Of a DNA stretch of 64,000 bases, positions 15,351 through 24,863 are shown piece after piece. Below the pieces are notes generated by a model, which saw only the letters and a program-made list of their open reading frames with translations, was not told where the DNA came from and searched no databases. Every line of letters begins with the position of its first letter. The stretch's first letter is position 1. Where the stretch lies: NCBI RefSeq assembly GCF_022397955.1, contig NZ_JAKEUQ010000025.1:1-64000 (forward strand), read 5' to 3'. Position numbers and translations under genes: made by a program. Source of the stretch: Vibrio sp. Isolate32. Lineage in GTDB: Bacteria; Pseudomonadota; Gammaproteobacteria; Enterobacterales; Vibrionaceae.

Positions 15351-16655
15351 TTACGCTTCTTGGCGTGATAGCTTAACTTCTTCTTCTTTCTCACCTGCTG
15401 CAGGGTCGTTGAAGCGAGATTCATCAAGAGAGCCTTCAGACTTAGCAACGATGATAGATACGGCACTATCACCTGTGATGTTTACAGCGGTACGGATCAT
15501 GTCTAGAAGACGGTCAACACCCATGATTAGAGCGATACCTTCTAGCGGTAGGCCTACTTGGTTCAATACCATCGCTAGCATAACCAGACCAACACCAGGA
15601 ACACCTGCAGTACCTACAGACGCCAATGTCGCTGTTAGGATAACCATTAGGTAATCGCCCATAGTAAGGTCGATGTTGTATGCTTGTGCAATAAACGCAG
15701 TCGCAACCCCTTGCATGATTGCAGTACCATCCATGTTCACTGTCGCACCTAGTGGGACAGTGAATGAAGCGACTTTGTTGTCTACACCCATACGGTTCTT
15801 TGCCGTTTCCATTGTTACAGGAATGGTTGCATTCGAAGACGCTGTTGAGAATGCAAACATGATTGCATCTTCCATCTTGCGTAGGAACGTAATAGGGCTA
15901 AGGCCAGTGAATCCTTTAAGCATCGCGCTGTAAGTCACCAAACCGTGCAGTAGTAGAGTACCTGCAAGCACTAAGAAGTATTCTGCTAGGTTCCAAATTG
16001 CCCCCAAGCCTAAACCAGAGAACAGTTTAGCCATCAAGAAGAACACGCCGTAAGGAGCAAGGTTCATCAGTAAAGCAACAAGCTTCATGATAACTTCGTT
16101 TAGGTCTGCAAATACAGCAGCAATGCGCTCCCCCGGTTTACCAGCAGCACTAATCGCGATACCGAATAACACAGCAAACACGATTACTTGTAGTGTCTTG
16201 CCCTCAGCCATCGCCTGAATAGGGTTAGTTGGGAACATGTCGATGATTACTTGGCCAAGAGAAGGGGCATCCGCTGATTTAAAAGAGCTCGCAGCAGTCA
16301 GATCCGCACCAGCACCAGGTTGGAACAGGTTACCGATCGTCAATGCTAGAGTGATAGCAACGGCTGTAGTACCGATATAAAGTGCAAGCGTTTTGCCACC
16401 CATACGGCCAAGAGTTGATAAGTCTTTAAGGGAACTTGTACCGCATACTAGTGAAACGAAGACTAGAGGGACAACAAGCATTTTTAAACTGGCGACAAAG
16501 ATTTGTCCGCCCACTTCAAAGAGTCCGTTAACGATGTAGTTGTTAACAAATCCACTTTCTGCAAAAAGGGATTGAATGGCAAATCCCGTTAATATACCTA
16601 CGACCATACCAAGAATTACTCGGCCAGTCAGAGACATAGGTTTTTTGGTATTCAT
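15351..16655 (-). CDS. Dicarboxylate/amino acid:cation symporter (DAACS family)
   Basis: 434 residues, inner-membrane carrier of the glutamate/aspartate/C4-dicarboxylate family. The conserved elements are the serine-rich hairpin AFSTASSNATIPVT near residue 280, the substrate/cation segment NMDGTAIMQG near 320, and GVPGVGLVML followed by GVDRLLDMIRTAVNITGD near 390-410, where the Arg and Asp contact dicarboxylates. The acidic tail KEEEVKLSRQEA is cytoplasmic. AAGGAG before the ATG at 16655 supports the start. GltP, GltT and DctA are not separable by eye. Confidence 0.92.
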   Translation of the reverse strand: MNTKKPMSLTGRVILGMVVGILTGFAIQSLFAESGFVNNYIVNGLFEVGGQIFVASLKMLVVPLVFVSLVCGTSSLKDLSTLGRMGGKTLALYIGTTAVAITLALTIGNLFQPGAGADLTAASSFKSADAPSLGQVIIDMFPTNPIQAMAEGKTLQVIVFAVLFGIAISAAGKPGERIAAVFADLNEVIMKLVALLMNLAPYGVFFLMAKLFSGLGLGAIWNLAEYFLVLAGTLLLHGLVTYSAMLKGFTGLSPITFLRKMEDAIMFAFSTASSNATIPVTMETAKNRMGVDNKVASFTVPLGATVNMDGTAIMQGVATAFIAQAYNIDLTMGDYLMVILTATLASVGTAGVPGVGLVMLAMVLNQVGLPLEGIALIMGVDRLLDMIRTAVNITGDSAVSIIVAKSEGSLDESRFNDPAAGEKEEEVKLSRQEA

Positions 16656-16763
16656 TTAGAACACTCCTTATTATTTATAACTTTGATACCTTTTCAAAGT
16701 GAGCAGGAGATTAGCAGTCGGTTGATCAAATCGAAAAACAAAAAATGAGTTTGGAATTGTAGA

Positions 16764-16779
16764 TGTGATCAAAATCACT
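16764..16779. promoter_or_regulatory. CRP-like site upstream of the symporter gene
   Basis: TGTGA-TCAAAA-TCACT, 9 of 10 consensus positions, 108 bases before the symporter start. Catabolite control of dicarboxylate/glutamate uptake would be expected. The rest of the 560-base gap up to the receptor gene is AT-rich and empty apart from the Fur box and a palindrome described below. Confidence 0.6.
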
Positions 16780-17086
16780 GATAAATGTGTAAATTAAACA
16801 AATTTAAATAAAATAATTCACTGTAAGTTAACATTTACCTAGTGTTTTATACATAAAAATGCGAAATCAAAGCTAATAAATAAGAGAAGATAAAATTTTT
16901 ATCGTTTTTTGATTGTTAGATTGAGTGAGTAAATAACGCTGTTTCAAAATTTTTAATGGTGGGGCGGCGGGCTCGAAGAAAATCACTTCTAAGTATCTTT
17001 ATGGAATAAGGTTCTGTTATATCTAATGAATAACGCTTACCAAGACCTTTACAAAACTTTACGAATGCAAAGAATGTAAATTCAAT

Positions 17087-17125
17087 GCAAATGGTAATGG
17101 TTATCACTTATATTCTCTCGCGAGA
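17087..17125 (+). promoter_or_regulatory. Fur box and TCTCGCGAGA palindrome before the siderophore receptor
   Basis: 17087-17105 matches the 19-base Fur consensus at 14 positions, ending TTATC. A perfect 10-base palindrome TCTCGCGAGA follows at 17116-17125. The 5' part of the segment is repeated almost unchanged before the PepSY gene at 25206. Confidence 0.65.
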
Positions 17126-17215
17126 AGATTCAGTGGTACCGGTAACAGTTCAGTGAGCACATTAAATAATTAACCATAGTGCTCGTAAAAAAAGAATAAA
17201 AGCGGAGTAAAGGAC

Positions 17216-19312
17216 ATGTTTTCAAAGAGCCCATTGGCTTTAGTGATCGGCGCAGTATTAGCTTCACCAGCAGTATTGGCAGAAACAGCAAAAACAGACG
17301 AGCACATGGTTGTTGAAGGTCGTGACTACGGTTACAAAGCCGATACGAACACAACAGCAATGCGTATGGAGGCGACTCAATTAGAGACTCCGGGACAAGT
17401 TTCAGTAATCGATGAGCAAATCATCGATGAGCAGCGTGCAACAACCCTAGGTGACGTTCTTAAGAATGACGCAAGTGTAAGTGCGGGTGGTACAAGCCGT
17501 AACCGTGAGCGCTTCTCGTTACGTGGTTTCTCTGTAGAAAGCTCTTCGGGCTTCCTTAAAAATGGCCAGCAACATTGGTCACACTACCGTCAACCAATCG
17601 AACTTCTAGAACGTGTTGAAGTACTTAAAGGGCCTTCTGGTCTTCTTTACGGTATTTCTGCACCAGGTGGTTTGATCAACATGGTAAGCAAGAAGCCTAC
17701 TTACGACACGCAAGTAAGCTTAAGCCAAGACATCGGCTCAAATGATCACTCTCGTACGACTGTTGATGTAAGTGGCGCATTGAACGATGCGGAAACTTTA
17801 CGTGGTCGTGCAATTGTGTCTAAAGAAAGCTACGGCTCTTGGAGAACATACGGTGACGGTACTGAACCGCAAACGGAGCGTTTTGTTGGTGGTGTCTTCG
17901 TTGATTACGATATAACTGAAGACGTAATGGTTTCTGTTTACTACGACAAGACTAACGACGAAGGTAGCGTGGATTCTGGTGCACTATACACACTAGACGG
18001 CAACCGCGTGGGTAGCGACAAGCATATCTGGGATGCGCAGTGGTCACAAATTGAGAACGATGTTGAGAACGTAGGTTTTGATATTGCTGCTAACCTGACT
18101 GACACATGGTCTTTAAAAACAGGTTTCAACTACCAAGACTTCGAACGTATCGATATGGAAAGCTACCCAAGCTTTAAAAATATGAATCCTGATGGTACGG
18201 GTACAGTTACTCAAGGTGGTAACTACCGTCACGATAAATGGCGTTTCAGAACAGCTTACGTCGATCTAACAACAACCGCTGAGCTTGCTGGCACAGAGCA
18301 CCAACTATTGTTCGGTGCTAACTGGCTAGGCTACAGCTATTATCGTGGTATGGATCGCTTCAGCAGCGGCGAATACGTACCAGATGCAACGGTACCTGCA
18401 CCGTCAGTGGGCCCTACATCGCTAGGTAAGATGAGCACTTACGATACTTGGGGCTTCTACATTCAAGACTTGATTACTATCAATGACGAATGGCAAGTTC
18501 TTGCGGGCGCTCGTTTCGACCGTAAAGTAAGTGATGGCGTTGCAGAAGAAAACGTTGCACCTAAGCTTGGCGTGATTTACCACCCAGCATCAAACGGTAG
18601 CATTTACGCTTCTTACTCTGAAAGCTTTGAACCACAAGGTGTTGTTTCTAGCGGTAGCCGTAATTACACGAACGATGGCGAACTTCTTGATGCTGCTACA
18701 GGTGTGTCTTACGAAGTTGGTACTAAGTGGGAATTGATGGACGAGCGTCTGTTTTTATCGGGTGCTGTTTTCGATATTACCCAAGAAAACATTTCAATGG
18801 ATGTTGAGGATGCGGCATCAGGCGATTGGACGAAAACACAGGGTGGTGAACAAGTTCACCGTGGTGCTGAGCTAGGCGCACAAGGTCTTATCACGGATAG
18901 GTTCTCTATGTCAGGTTCTGCTATGTACCTAGATGCGGAAATCACTAACCATGAAACATACGCAGGTAACCGCCCAGTAGACGTTCCTGAGTTCGCAGCG
19001 AGCGTTTGGTCTACTTACGCAGCGACAAATGAGGTTGATGTGAATCTAGGCCTTATCTACGAAGGTTCTCGTTACGGTGACAGTGCTAACACATTCAAAA
19101 AAGACGGCTACGCTCGTTTCGATATGGGCGCAGCATACACCCTTAAGTACGATGACTCACTCGACTTTGTTGCTCGTCTAACAGTAGAAAACGTATTTGA
19201 TAAAGAATACCTAGCAGGTGGCGGTTCAACTTCTTCAAAACATCAATTTGCAGAAGACGTAGTAATCGGCGAAGGTCGTAACTACATGGCCACTTTACAG
19301 GTGAAATACTAA
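17216..19312 (+). CDS. TonB-dependent siderophore receptor
   Basis: 698 residues, outer-membrane receptor for a ferric siderophore, probably of ferrichrome/ferrioxamine type by size and resemblance. A signal peptide ends at VLA-ET (about residue 22); the TonB box reads EHMVVEG near 29-35. The plug domain contains the conserved LGDVLKNDASV, FSLRGFSV, LLERVEVLKGPSGLLYG and PGGLINMVSKKP. The rest is a 22-strand barrel closed by a C-terminal aromatic strand, NYMATLQVKY. A Fur box lies upstream and the TonB2 operon starts 167 bases downstream, which should energise it. The ligand cannot be read from sequence. Confidence 0.93.
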   Translation: MFSKSPLALVIGAVLASPAVLAETAKTDEHMVVEGRDYGYKADTNTTAMRMEATQLETPGQVSVIDEQIIDEQRATTLGDVLKNDASVSAGGTSRNRERFSLRGFSVESSSGFLKNGQQHWSHYRQPIELLERVEVLKGPSGLLYGISAPGGLINMVSKKPTYDTQVSLSQDIGSNDHSRTTVDVSGALNDAETLRGRAIVSKESYGSWRTYGDGTEPQTERFVGGVFVDYDITEDVMVSVYYDKTNDEGSVDSGALYTLDGNRVGSDKHIWDAQWSQIENDVENVGFDIAANLTDTWSLKTGFNYQDFERIDMESYPSFKNMNPDGTGTVTQGGNYRHDKWRFRTAYVDLTTTAELAGTEHQLLFGANWLGYSYYRGMDRFSSGEYVPDATVPAPSVGPTSLGKMSTYDTWGFYIQDLITINDEWQVLAGARFDRKVSDGVAEENVAPKLGVIYHPASNGSIYASYSESFEPQGVVSSGSRNYTNDGELLDAATGVSYEVGTKWELMDERLFLSGAVFDITQENISMDVEDAASGDWTKTQGGEQVHRGAELGAQGLITDRFSMSGSAMYLDAEITNHETYAGNRPVDVPEFAASVWSTYAATNEVDVNLGLIYEGSRYGDSANTFKKDGYARFDMGAAYTLKYDDSLDFVARLTVENVFDKEYLAGGGSTSSKHQFAEDVVIGEGRNYMATLQVKY

Positions 19313-19347
19313 TTTGTTAGTGAGGGTACTATTCGTAGCCTAAATAT

Positions 19348-19376
19348 GAAGGGGGGAAGTTTCGGCTTTCCCCTTT
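19348..19376 (+). terminator. Probable terminator of the receptor gene
   Basis: G-rich arm pairs with CTTTCCCCTT allowing a two-base bulge; the T-run is weak. It separates the receptor from the TonB2 operon. Confidence 0.5.
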
Positions 19377-19423
19377 CGTGATTCTGCTGTTTAGTAAAAA
19401 TATCCCTAGTATTGCGAGTGATT

Positions 19424-19442
19424 TTTAATGATAATGAGACTG
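19424..19442 (+). promoter_or_regulatory. Fur-box-like sequence before the TonB2 operon
   Basis: Contains AATGATAATGA and matches the 19-base Fur consensus at 12 positions, 38 bases before the first gene. The TonB2 operon would thus be iron-repressed with the receptor. Confidence 0.5.
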
Positions 19443-19479
19443 TTTATCAATAAAATTCATTTAAACTTCTTTATAGTAA

Positions 19480-20259
19480 ATGACTACAATTATGAATCTT
19501 TTAAAATCTAGCCTAGCGCTTGCCATCAGTTTGGTTGCAACGTCTTCTATGGCCAATAGCTTGGATCAAGCTCAATCAATTCAAAACAAGACCAATAACG
19601 CGTCGGCTTCGAGTCAAAAGGTTATTGATAAAAGCTCACAAGCGACTTTAATGCTGCAAGCTGAAATTGAGCGTCTTCAAGAAGAAGTCAAAAACTTAGA
19701 AATCTATCGTGATCACCTTGCTGCATTAGTCGAGAGCCAAAACCAAGAAGCTCAAAGCATTGAAGAGCAGATCGAAGAAATTAAATACACGCGCCAAGGC
19801 GTGGTGCCTTTGATGTATCAAATGATCGATGGTCTGCAACAGCTGGTAGAAAAAGACGTACCGATTAAGAAAGAGCAGCGTCTAGAGAGAGTGGAAAAGC
19901 TTCAAGGAATGATGACTCGTGCAGATGTAAGTGATGCTGAGAAATATCGTCGTATTCTAGAGGCGTACCAAATTGAGATGGACTACGGCATTAAGCTTGG
20001 TGCATACCAAGGTCGCGTAGAACTTGCGAGTGATAAAACGATTGAAGCAGACGTACTGCACTTAGGACGTATTTCTTTAGTTGCTCGTAACTTAAATGGC
20101 AGCCAATACTGGGCTTGGAATCAAACAGCAGCTCAATGGCAAGACGTTGATTCTTCGATGAAGTCTGAGCTCGATAAAGCGTACGATATAGCTAGCCAAC
20201 AAGCGGCTCCAAGCTTGATTACTTTACCTGTTTCTTTACCTGTTGCGGAGGTTAAGTAA
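19480..20259 (+). CDS. DUF3450 family protein of the TonB2 cluster
   Basis: 259 residues with a signal peptide (cleavage after SSMA) and a long amphipathic coiled coil between about 40 and 125, rich in Glu, Gln and Leu. The C-terminal half contains GRISLVARNLNGSQYWAWN, a pattern shared with the next gene product. DUF3450 genes head TonB2-type operons in marine gammaproteobacteria; a periplasmic accessory role is inferred from location. The start may be the ATG at 19480 or the one at 19492 (MNLLKSS); neither has a strong ribosome binding site. Its stop overlaps the next start by one base. Confidence 0.85.
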   Translation: MTTIMNLLKSSLALAISLVATSSMANSLDQAQSIQNKTNNASASSQKVIDKSSQATLMLQAEIERLQEEVKNLEIYRDHLAALVESQNQEAQSIEEQIEEIKYTRQGVVPLMYQMIDGLQQLVEKDVPIKKEQRLERVEKLQGMMTRADVSDAEKYRRILEAYQIEMDYGIKLGAYQGRVELASDKTIEADVLHLGRISLVARNLNGSQYWAWNQTAAQWQDVDSSMKSELDKAYDIASQQAAPSLITLPVSLPVAEVK

Positions 20260-21635
20260 TGAACTTGAAACCATTAGCAGCGTTGCTTTGCATTACATCA
20301 CTTTCATTTTCTGCTTTCTCAGCTTCAGACTCGACGGCTCAGCTCGTTAACAAAGCAAAATCAGAGAACCGTACTCAAGCTTCTCATAACGTAGTTCGTG
20401 AAGCTGACTTTAAAAAGATTGAACAAGAACTTAAAGCGATCAAAGCGGAGCTTGAAGCGAAACGTACATCGGTTCAAAACGTGACAGACGTTCTTACTCA
20501 AACCTTCAGCGACAACGAAAACAAGCTTGCTCGTTTAGAAGAAAAATTGCGTTTAGAAACGGGTAGCCTTGGTGAGTTGTTCGGTGTCGTTCGTCAAAAC
20601 GCGAAAGAACTGGGCGCAGAGCTTAGCTCAACAGTAAACAGCGTTGATCGCGCTGAGCATACAGCGACCGTTGAACAAATTATCGATGCGAAATCACTAC
20701 CATCAATGTCACAGCTTTCTGGCTTGTGGATGAGTATGGTGGAGCAGATTCAAGCGAGCTCTGAGCTTAGCAAATATCAAATTGCTTTCATTAATGGTGA
20801 TGGAAATACACAAAATGTTGATGCTTATCGCCTAGGCTCGATTGGCCTAGTGACAGATCAAGGTTACGTTAGCTGGAACACTCAGCGTGAAGACGCAATC
20901 GCGTACCTTAAACAGCCAGAAAGTGGCCCAACGTTAACATCACTTTCTTCATTAGCGAACGGTGAAGTGGCTAATGTGGTTGTTGATCCTTCTCGTGGAT
21001 TCATGTTAGAGCAACTAGCGCTAACGCCAAGCCTAACTGATCGCCTTCAAGCGGGTGGTGTGGTTGGTAAAGTGATTCTTGGTTTGCTTGCAATTGGTCT
21101 AATCATCGCATTGGTTCGTGGTATTTCTTTGGCTATCGCTCGCCAGAAAATTCGTGCTCAACTTAAGAACCCAGAGCAAGCGGGTAACAACCCTCTAGGT
21201 CGTGTTCTTGCGGTTTACAACAAAGAGCAGAACCAAACGGTTGAAGCACTAGAGCTACGACTTTTAGAAGCGGTTGTTGATGAGCAGACTCACCTAGAGA
21301 AAGGCTTATCGATGCTTAAGTTATTGGCGGCACTAGCTCCAATGTTAGGTCTTCTAGGTACAGTAACCGGCATGATCGAAACATTCCAAGTGATCACTCA
21401 GTTTGGTAATGGCGACCCTAAAGTTATGGCGGGTGGTATCTCGATGGCGCTTGTAACAACGGTACTTGGTCTGGTTGCGGCAATGCCTCTTCTACTGGCA
21501 CACAATATTCTTAGCACTCAAGCTGAGAATATTCGCAATATTCTTGAGAAACAAGGTATTGGTCTTGTTGCTGAGCAGGCAGAAAAAACGGTTGAATCAA
21601 GCGCAGTTGTTTCACCAGTTGGGACTGCTGCGTAA
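20259..21635 (+). CDS. ttpC: TtpC, ExbB-like component of the TonB2 system
   Basis: 458 residues. A signal peptide, then a periplasmic coiled-coil region of about 230 residues, then a MotA/TolQ/ExbB proton-channel domain with three transmembrane helices (around 275-295, 365-385 and 405-425). The hallmark GLLGTVTGMIETFQVI is near 370 and GGISMALVTTVLGLVAAMP near 396. In Vibrio, TtpC is essential for TonB2-dependent but not TonB1-dependent uptake and bridges the inner-membrane complex to the periplasm. It overlaps the neighbours on both sides by one base. Confidence 0.92.
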   Translation: MNLKPLAALLCITSLSFSAFSASDSTAQLVNKAKSENRTQASHNVVREADFKKIEQELKAIKAELEAKRTSVQNVTDVLTQTFSDNENKLARLEEKLRLETGSLGELFGVVRQNAKELGAELSSTVNSVDRAEHTATVEQIIDAKSLPSMSQLSGLWMSMVEQIQASSELSKYQIAFINGDGNTQNVDAYRLGSIGLVTDQGYVSWNTQREDAIAYLKQPESGPTLTSLSSLANGEVANVVVDPSRGFMLEQLALTPSLTDRLQAGGVVGKVILGLLAIGLIIALVRGISLAIARQKIRAQLKNPEQAGNNPLGRVLAVYNKEQNQTVEALELRLLEAVVDEQTHLEKGLSMLKLLAALAPMLGLLGTVTGMIETFQVITQFGNGDPKVMAGGISMALVTTVLGLVAAMPLLLAHNILSTQAENIRNILEKQGIGLVAEQAEKTVESSAVVSPVGTAA

Positions 21636-22195
21636 TGGGTATTTTGTCGGGTTCTCTATTACCAGCGAGTTGGTTAACGAGTGACTGGCTGCTGTCTTTA
21701 TCAAGCTTTATGGAGCAGGGCGGTTTCGTCCTGTGGTGGCTAGCCGCTGTCGTCCTAGTGTATTGGGTGCTTGTGGTAGAACGTGTGCTTTATCTTGCGT
21801 TCTACTTTCCTAAGCAACGCCAAGCTTGGATAGCAAAGTGGCATGAACGAGAAGATCACTCTTCTTGGCACGCTAAGGCCATTCGTGAAGGTTGGTTAGG
21901 CCAGGCGAGTATCTTGCTCAACCAAAACTTGAATTTTATTAAGCTGTTAGTCGCTATCTGTCCGATGTTGGGCTTGTTAGGTACCGTAACCGGTATGATC
22001 TCTGTTTTTGATGTCATGGCGACTCAAGGAAGCAGCGATCCTAAATTGATGGCTTCAGGCATTTCGTTAGCAACGCTACCAACCATGGCTGGTATGGTTG
22101 CTGCTTTAGCGGGCATGTTCGTTCACGCTCGTTTAGCGAAAGTGTGTAACCGCCTAGAATTAAAATTAGAAAAATCTTTAAGGAGTCAACGATGA
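21635..22195 (+). CDS. exbB2: ExbB2, proton channel subunit
   Basis: 186 residues with three transmembrane helices (near 28-48, 108-128 and 148-168). It has the family motif LGLLGTVTGMISVFDVMA and the conserved pore segment GISLATLPTMAGMVAALAGMF. With ExbD2 it turns proton flow into motion of TonB2 for outer-membrane receptor opening. It overlaps ttpC by one base and exbD2 by four, so the operon is tightly coupled. Confidence 0.93.
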   Translation: MGILSGSLLPASWLTSDWLLSLSSFMEQGGFVLWWLAAVVLVYWVLVVERVLYLAFYFPKQRQAWIAKWHEREDHSSWHAKAIREGWLGQASILLNQNLNFIKLLVAICPMLGLLGTVTGMISVFDVMATQGSSDPKLMASGISLATLPTMAGMVAALAGMFVHARLAKVCNRLELKLEKSLRSQR

Positions 22196-22596
22196 GACTC
22201 GGTCGACGTCATTCAAAAAACGAAGAGGCTCAAATAGACCTTACTTCGATGCTTGATATTGTCTTTATCATGCTTATTTTCTTTATTGTGACCAGTTCAT
22301 TTGTTCGTGAATCAGGGGTTGAAGTTAATCGCCCACAAGCTTCTAACGTAGTCAGCCAAAAGGATGCGGGCATCTTTGTTGCGATTACTTCTGCGAATGA
22401 CATTTTCATCGATAAACGTGTTGTTGATGTTGAACGTGTCCAAGCGACGTTAGAGCACTTGTTGTTAGAACAACCTGATGCTTCTTTGGTTATTCAAGCG
22501 GATGAACACGCTTACAACGGTACGGTTGTTAAAGTGATGGACGCCGCTAAAGGTGCGGGTGTTAAAAACATTGCGCTTGCTGCTGAAAAGCGATGA
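22192..22596 (+). CDS. exbD2: ExbD2, proton channel subunit
   Basis: 134 residues. One N-terminal transmembrane helix, with the essential proton-carrying Asp in IDLTSMLDIVFIMLIFF (residue 22 region), followed by the periplasmic domain with VIQADEHAYNGTVVKVMDAAK, typical of ExbD/TolR. A GGAG site lies just before the ATG. It is encoded between exbB2 and tonB2. Confidence 0.93.
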   Translation: MRLGRRHSKNEEAQIDLTSMLDIVFIMLIFFIVTSSFVRESGVEVNRPQASNVVSQKDAGIFVAITSANDIFIDKRVVDVERVQATLEHLLLEQPDASLVIQADEHAYNGTVVKVMDAAKGAGVKNIALAAEKR

Positions 22597-22615
22597 TCTT
22601 GGAGGATCTTCATAA

Positions 22616-23236
22616 ATGATTCGCCTATTTCTTGCTTTACCGCTAGCGGGCGCATTGGGCTTAGCTCTGTTTTCTTTTATGGCTTGGATGGTCGATAATG
22701 GCCACCAACGTTCACCAGACAACAGTGAGACGTTAAGTTTCAACATGGTGATGGTGGAACAAGAACAAGAAGTCCAAAGAAGGCAACGTGCAGTTCCTGA
22801 AAAACCAGAAATTCCAGAGCCACCACCGGAAGCGCAAACATCTCAGTCACAAGCTGAAGTTACGCCTCTGAATTCGATGTCTTCTTTGCCTTCATTGGAT
22901 TTGAATACATCCATTGATGGACTAGCGATTAATGCACCGATATTCTCTGATTTTGGATCAAACCAACAGGCAATGCCTTTGTATCGAGTAGAGCCTCGTT
23001 ACCCTGTAAAAGCGCTTAAGCGCGGAGCTGAAGGCCATGTCATTATGTCTTTTACCATCGATGAAACGGGCCGCCCAATTGACATTCAAGTCACTGACGC
23101 AAACCCACGTCGTATGTTTGAACGTGAAGCGATGAGAGCACTTAAAAAATGGAAATATCAACCGAAAGTCGTCGATGGAAAAGCGATAGCTCAGGTTGGT
23201 CAAACCGTGAAACTAGAGTTTAAGTTGGCAAAATGA
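22616..23236 (+). CDS. tonB2: TonB2 energy transducer
   Basis: 206 residues, short like other Vibrio TonB2 proteins. An N-terminal anchor (about 5-25) lacks the classic SHLS spacing of TonB1; a short proline/glutamate-rich spacer follows (PEKPEIPEPPPEAQ near 63), then the C-terminal domain that grips the TonB box, with EPRYPVKALKRGAEG near 123 and AMRALKKWKYQPKVVDG near 168. The ribosome binding site is GGAGG, about 10 bases upstream. The next gene starts inside its stop. Confidence 0.93.
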   Translation: MIRLFLALPLAGALGLALFSFMAWMVDNGHQRSPDNSETLSFNMVMVEQEQEVQRRQRAVPEKPEIPEPPPEAQTSQSQAEVTPLNSMSSLPSLDLNTSIDGLAINAPIFSDFGSNQQAMPLYRVEPRYPVKALKRGAEGHVIMSFTIDETGRPIDIQVTDANPRRMFEREAMRALKKWKYQPKVVDGKAIAQVGQTVKLEFKLAK

Positions 23237-24411
23237 TGAAACAGATATGGATATTAGTGGGCTTGTTGTTAATGCCCCTTACAACACAAGCGCAAGAGCT
23301 ATCTCAATATACTGCCATTCGTGTTCAAAAGGCGCATAAGCTTGCTCAAGATGAACAGGTTAAACAGGCCATTGACGTACTTGCGGGTTTAGAGCTTTCT
23401 AAAGGCTACGACAAAGCGTACGTAGCTCGTATGCTGGGTGTGTTTTACTGGCAAGATGGCAAAACTGACGCGGCGATTAAGCAGCTAACTTATGCCGTTG
23501 ATACTAATTTATTAGTCGATGAGCAAGCGTGGATAACGAAGCGTATGCTGGCTGATCTGTTATTAAACGATCAGCAGTTCAAAAACGCGCTTCCGCACTA
23601 TTACGAGTTGGTAAAGACGGCACCTGAGGCGGAAAAGAAAGACGTACTTTGGATGCGAATTGCACAAGCGGAGTATCAAATCGAAAACTGGTCAAAAGTA
23701 CTGGTGGCGATTGGTAATCGTGACAGGTTCAATGCAAAACTAGAGTTATCGCCTCTATCGCTAAAACTGGGTGCCCAGCTGCAGTTAAAACAGTGGAAGC
23801 AATCCATTCCAACGTTGGAGAGTCTTATTGAACTCCAACCACAGAAAGATAATTGGTGGCGTCAGCTTGTTGTTATTCAGCTAAGACTAGAGCGCAACCG
23901 CGATGCATTGAACACGCTAGCGATGGCTGATCTACAAGGTGTTGAGTTGAAAAACTCAGACCGCAGACTACTGGCTCAGCTTTATGCTAAACGCGGTATT
24001 CCAGAGCGTGCAGCACAAGAGATCGCTAAGTTAGATGATGCGAACAACGATGTTCAACTTCTGGCTGAACAAGCAACCTACTGGCAGCTAGCGAAAGAAT
24101 GGGACAATGCGATTGAAGTGTGGACGTTAGCGTCTAAAAAAGACACTCAGTATCATTGGAACGTGGCTCAGTTACTGGTTCAGCAAGGTTACTACGATCG
24201 TGCTCTGGTTGTTTTGGATAAAGTGAAAGATAAAAACAAACAAGCCGATGTTGCTTTAGCGAAAGTTCGCTCATGGTACAAGCTAAAGAATCTTGATAAT
24301 GCTCTTGCTCAAGCGAAACGTGCGAACAACATTGAGCCTTCTTCTGAAGCAAAAGGTTGGATTAAATATCTGACTCAGCTAAGAACAGTGAGTGATAACG
24401 GTAACGTTTAA
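23233..24411 (+). CDS. Periplasmic TPR protein of the TonB2 cluster
   Basis: 392 residues with a signal peptide (MMKQIWILVG to TQA) and at least six degenerate tetratricopeptide repeats, seen from periodic A-x3-Y/L-A patterns such as GVFYWQDGKTDAAIKQL near 70 and QGYYDRALVVLDKV near 318. TPR proteins close the TonB2 operon in many vibrios; a scaffold for TtpC/TonB2 is plausible but unproven. It is the last gene before a very strong terminator. Confidence 0.85.
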   Translation: MMKQIWILVGLLLMPLTTQAQELSQYTAIRVQKAHKLAQDEQVKQAIDVLAGLELSKGYDKAYVARMLGVFYWQDGKTDAAIKQLTYAVDTNLLVDEQAWITKRMLADLLLNDQQFKNALPHYYELVKTAPEAEKKDVLWMRIAQAEYQIENWSKVLVAIGNRDRFNAKLELSPLSLKLGAQLQLKQWKQSIPTLESLIELQPQKDNWWRQLVVIQLRLERNRDALNTLAMADLQGVELKNSDRRLLAQLYAKRGIPERAAQEIAKLDDANNDVQLLAEQATYWQLAKEWDNAIEVWTLASKKDTQYHWNVAQLLVQQGYYDRALVVLDKVKDKNKQADVALAKVRSWYKLKNLDNALAQAKRANNIEPSSEAKGWIKYLTQLRTVSDNGNV

Positions 24412-24454
24412 CTTCTAGTAACACAACAGAAGACAAGAGAAAATTATCAAGAGA

Positions 24455-24493
24455 AAAGAGTGTCATTTGATGGTTCAAATGACACTCTTTTTT
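24455..24493 (+). terminator. Terminator of the TonB2 operon
   Basis: Perfect 16-bp stem (24455-24470 / 24475-24490) with a TGGT loop and six T. Confidence 0.95.
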
Positions 24494-24542
24494 AATTTTT
24501 GGCGGTTAAGGCTTTTTAATCTTTATCGTTCCAGTGCGTCAA

Positions 24543-24863
24543 TTAAGGCTCGCACATTGTACCGCGGGACGTCGCACTTTGAATCACGCCGCTGGTATCA
24601 GCAACCCAATTAATGGTGCAGTCACGATAAGGGTTTTTAAAGGCGTGCAGCGTATAACCATTGTCTAATGGTTTCTTCGTCTCTACCCAAGCATAGTTTC
24701 GAGATGCCCAAAAGCTGATAGGGCGTGATCGCTCGGTGAGATAACGTTCTTGTACATCGGTTATGTCTGAACCGATGTATTGTTGAATATGCTCTTCCGT
24801 GCTGGCTATTTGGCTTGTACACGCCGTTGCTAGCGCAGCAAAAGCCAAAACAATAATACGCAT
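24543..24863 (-). CDS. Small predicted lipoprotein, unknown function
   Basis: 106 residues. Signal peptide MRIIVLAFAALATAC with a lipobox LATAC (Cys15), then a small domain with two further cysteines near the end (RDCTINW and GTMCEP) that could form a disulfide. I do not recognise the family. It is placed against the TonB2 operon in the opposite orientation. An AAAGG-type site (AAAAGGATTTGAA) precedes the start. Confidence 0.7.
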   Translation of the reverse strand: MRIIVLAFAALATACTSQIASTEEHIQQYIGSDITDVQERYLTERSRPISFWASRNYAWVETKKPLDNGYTLHAFKNPYRDCTINWVADTSGVIQSATSRGTMCEP